Source: an uncultured Actinomycetes bacterium
GTDB lineage: Bacteria > Actinomycetota > Actinomycetes > Nanopelagicales > Nanopelagicaceae
NCBI GenBank assembly: GCA_903893085.1
Contig: CAITKS010000093.1
Location: 1-6,412, forward strand
Length of the DNA stretch: 6,412 nt
Direction of reading: 5' to 3'
A model generated the notes under the pieces. That model had not been told where the DNA came from. It made no database searches and saw only the letters and a program-made list of their open reading frames with translations. Below, piece after piece: positions 5,191 through 6,412 of the stretch. The translations under genes and the position numbers were made by a program. The stretch's first letter is position 1, and each line of letters begins with the position of its first letter.

Positions 5191-5233
5191 AAGAAAAAAT
5201 AATTTTGCATTACATCGAAAATTACAGGTGTGT

Positions 5234-5267
5234 CAAATCTCTATTTATTTGATTCTCAGCAGATTTG
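5234..5267. repeat. Inverted repeat around the -35 of the candidate small RNA promoter
   Basis: CAAATCT (5234-5240) and AGATTTG (5261-5267) are exact inverted copies 20 nt apart. They share the AAATCT half-site with the repeat at 5164-5190. The repeat encloses the proposed -35 (5249-5254), so a bound protein could cover the promoter. This is an observation of sequence symmetry only. Confidence 0.35.
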
Positions 5268-5277
5268 GTCATAAGTT
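5249..5277 (+). promoter_or_regulatory. Putative promoter for the candidate small RNA
   Basis: A -35-like TTGATT (5249-5254) and a -10-like TAAGTT (5272-5277, fitting TANNNT) are separated by 17 nt. The predicted start near 5284 is exactly at the base of the folded element that follows. Both boxes are imperfect, so the call rests mainly on the spacing and on how well the start matches the structure. Confidence 0.4.
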
Positions 5278-5283
5278 GCGCTT

Positions 5284-5366
5284 ACGAAGTCCTCGGATAA
5301 CTGTTTGATCTATCTGCAAGGGGAAGGCAGATAAATCAAATTAGCGGCCGGGGACTTCGCTTTTTC
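5284..5366 (+). ncRNA. Candidate structured small RNA with its own terminator
   Basis: On the plus strand CGAAGTCCTCGG (5285-5296) pairs with CCGGGGACTTCG (5348-5359), a 12-bp stem with one U-G pair. Inside it, across a 7-by-7 internal loop, TTTGATCTATCTGC (5304-5317) pairs with GCAGATAAATCAAA (5327-5340) with one mismatch. The apical loop is purine-rich (AAGGGGAAG, 5318-5326). A T-run (5361-5365) follows directly. With the promoter-like boxes just upstream, this would give a transcript of about 82 nt whose two ends pair together. It does not show the SRP RNA signature loop and is far shorter than 6S RNA; I do not recognise the family. The other reading is a 3'-end hairpin of the DUF2342 gene, which ends at 5380 on the minus strand, but no T-run follows on that side. 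Confidence 0.45.
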
Positions 5367-5379
5367 TAGAAAGTTTTAA

Positions 5380-6412
5380 CTAGATCAGCCCAGATAGATC
5401 ATCTGGAATCGATGTGCTGGCCAAGAATTTTTCAGGATCCAGCAAATCATCGGCGGTTGGAAGAAGGCCGCTCCAAATTTGATCACGATCTGCAATTGAT
5501 TTTACTTCGCGAATCTTTTTCCAAAAGGCGCTCGCCTCGCGAGTTAACTTTGGTGACACTTGCAATCCAAGCATCGAAGAAAAAAGTTGTTGTGCAGGAG
5601 CGGCTGCAGCGCGACGACGTCGCAGCGTTTCGCGCAATTGTTCAATTGCTGGCAAACGATCGCCGGCAGCGAGCGCGGTTACTTCATCGGTCCATCCATC
5701 GATAAGCGCAAAGACGGTTTCTAATTTAAGAAGTGCAACTTTTTGTGCGGGTGATTCCTCTGGTGTGAATATTCCACTATCTAAGGCAAACCCCATGGCA
5801 TCTTGTTCAGTTGCACCTTCACCGAGGTTTTCCTGCGCTTTTTCAAAGGCATCTTGGGCCTGTCGTTGAATGGCATCAATATCAATATTTATTCCCTTGC
5901 CGTATTCGACGACGGCGCTTTGAATGTAAGAAACCAACCAAGGATTATTAGCAAATAGTCGAGCAACTGCGCCCTCACGAAGTGCGTGATAGATAAACAC
6001 TTCAGATTTTGCAATCTCTAAATCAGCAGCCCAAAGTTCTATATTTTCTGGAATGATGATGGCGCGCGCTGGATCAAGAAGGGGCAGCCCCACATCATGT
6101 GCGCCAGTAACAGATGTAGATAAGGTGCCAATTGATTGCCCAAGCTGGGTTGCGATCATGGTGCCGATAAATGAGCGCAGCATCATTGTGATCATCTCAA
6201 TTGGCGGCTGGCCCTCAGTGCTTTCGCCCGCTTGTGCGTTCATCGCCTGGTCTAGCAAGTTCGATATCGCGGCAGATAAACCAGCGGCAAGTGGCTCCAT
6301 CGTTTTATGCCAACCAGCCATAGTTTCATTTACCCAGTCCAGGCGGCTAGCCGCAGTTGGTGTTGTTGGAGCCGCAGGGAAAAGTGTGGCTTCATCTAGC
6401 CAGACTTCTGAA
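5380..6412 (-). CDS. DUF2342 zincin-like protein, 5' end outside the window
   Basis: The reading frame is open to the right edge of the window, so the gene is partial: 343 complete codons plus one base are visible. The first in-window ATG (6321) is internal, because the 30 codons before it continue the family sequence (VWLDEATLFPA, then SRLDWVNETMAGW). The rest fits the actinobacterial zinc-dependent-metalloprotease-like family (DUF2342; Rv3195-like, from memory): GLPLLDPARAIIIPENI (78-94 from that Met), then the helix with LREGAVARLF (114-123) and NPWL, then LETVFALIDGWTDEV and a basic LRETLRRRRAAA before the C-terminus. Where some members have HExxH, this one has REGAV (115-119), so both histidines are missing and catalysis is unlikely. 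There is no membrane segment. Its role is unknown; it lies near whiB7-linked genes in several actinobacteria. Confidence 0.88.
   Translation of the reverse strand, partial: SEVWLDEATLFPAAPTTPTAASRLDWVNETMAGWHKTMEPLAAGLSAAISNLLDQAMNAQAGESTEGQPPIEMITMMLRSFIGTMIATQLGQSIGTLSTSVTGAHDVGLPLLDPARAIIIPENIELWAADLEIAKSEVFIYHALREGAVARLFANNPWLVSYIQSAVVEYGKGINIDIDAIQRQAQDAFEKAQENLGEGATEQDAMGFALDSGIFTPEESPAQKVALLKLETVFALIDGWTDEVTALAAGDRLPAIEQLRETLRRRRAAAAPAQQLFSSMLGLQVSPKLTREASAFWKKIREVKSIADRDQIWSGLLPTADDLLDPEKFLASTSIPDDLSGLI

Noticed and set aside
4735..5202. 155-codon plus-strand ORF antisense to the YgjP-like gene
   Set aside because: The minus strand encodes a complete metallopeptidase with HEAIH; the antisense product has no recognisable domain and no ribosome site was evident.
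5284..5366. SRP 4.5S RNA or 6S RNA
   Set aside because: The conserved SRP apical motif (GGAA loop with the AGCAG side) is absent, and the element is too short and lacks the large central bubble of 6S RNA.
1..6412. CRISPR array, tRNA, rRNA, insertion sequence or prophage
   Set aside because: No regularly spaced repeats, cloverleaf-type sequence, transposase or integrase reading frame or flanking target duplication was seen.

Overview
The window looks like chromosomal DNA from a low- to mid-GC actinobacterium. The evidence is a WhiB-family regulator (a family confined to Actinobacteria and their phages) plus a set of actinobacterial neighbours: an ABC1/UbiB-like kinase, an Ocin-ThiF-like E1 homologue, a DUF5679 zinc ribbon, a YgjP-type metallopeptidase and a DUF2342 zincin-like protein. 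From memory, a similar group surrounds whiB7 in Mycobacterium tuberculosis (around Rv3195-Rv3197). The AT-rich intergenic regions, moderate GC and tight packing would fit a streamlined freshwater lineage such as Nanopelagicales (acI); that placement is inference.

Positions 1-743 (+) are a whiB7 locus with an attenuator-type leader. In order it has an AT-rich element next to a -35-like box, a 58-codon upstream ORF (103-279) with a strong ribosome site, a strong intrinsic terminator (300-338), then whiB7 (405-743). A nested pairing at the end of the upstream ORF (252-308) would compete with the terminator. This is the arrangement expected for ribosome-stalling control of whiB7, where translation-inhibiting antibiotics relieve termination. 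Next come a small VOC/glyoxalase-like protein (798-1193), whose start codon lies inside a perfect 15-bp hairpin (772-809), and a small two-helix membrane protein (1228-1617).

Positions 1625-4149 (-) hold a likely two-gene operon that converges on the membrane-protein gene: an orphan Ocin-ThiF/E1-like protein with four zinc-ligand-like cysteines, followed 32 nt later by an ABC1 kinase-like protein. Upstream lies a short DUF5679 zinc-ribbon gene (4278-4442, -) with a plausible promoter, a strong ribosome site and its own hairpin terminator. Upstream of that is a YgjP/DUF45 metallopeptidase (4527-5117, -).

Positions 5118-5379 are intergenic. They hold several inverted repeats and a compact folded element (5285-5359) with a promoter-like sequence just upstream and a T-run just downstream on the + strand, which makes a candidate unannotated small RNA of about 80 nt. 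From 5380 to the right edge (-) is a DUF2342 zincin-like protein. Its 5' end lies outside the window, and its catalytic histidines appear to be lost.

The most notable items are the whiB7 attenuator, the start-codon hairpin of the VOC gene, the candidate small RNA, and the orphan E1-like/ABC1 pair next to an antibiotic-response regulator.
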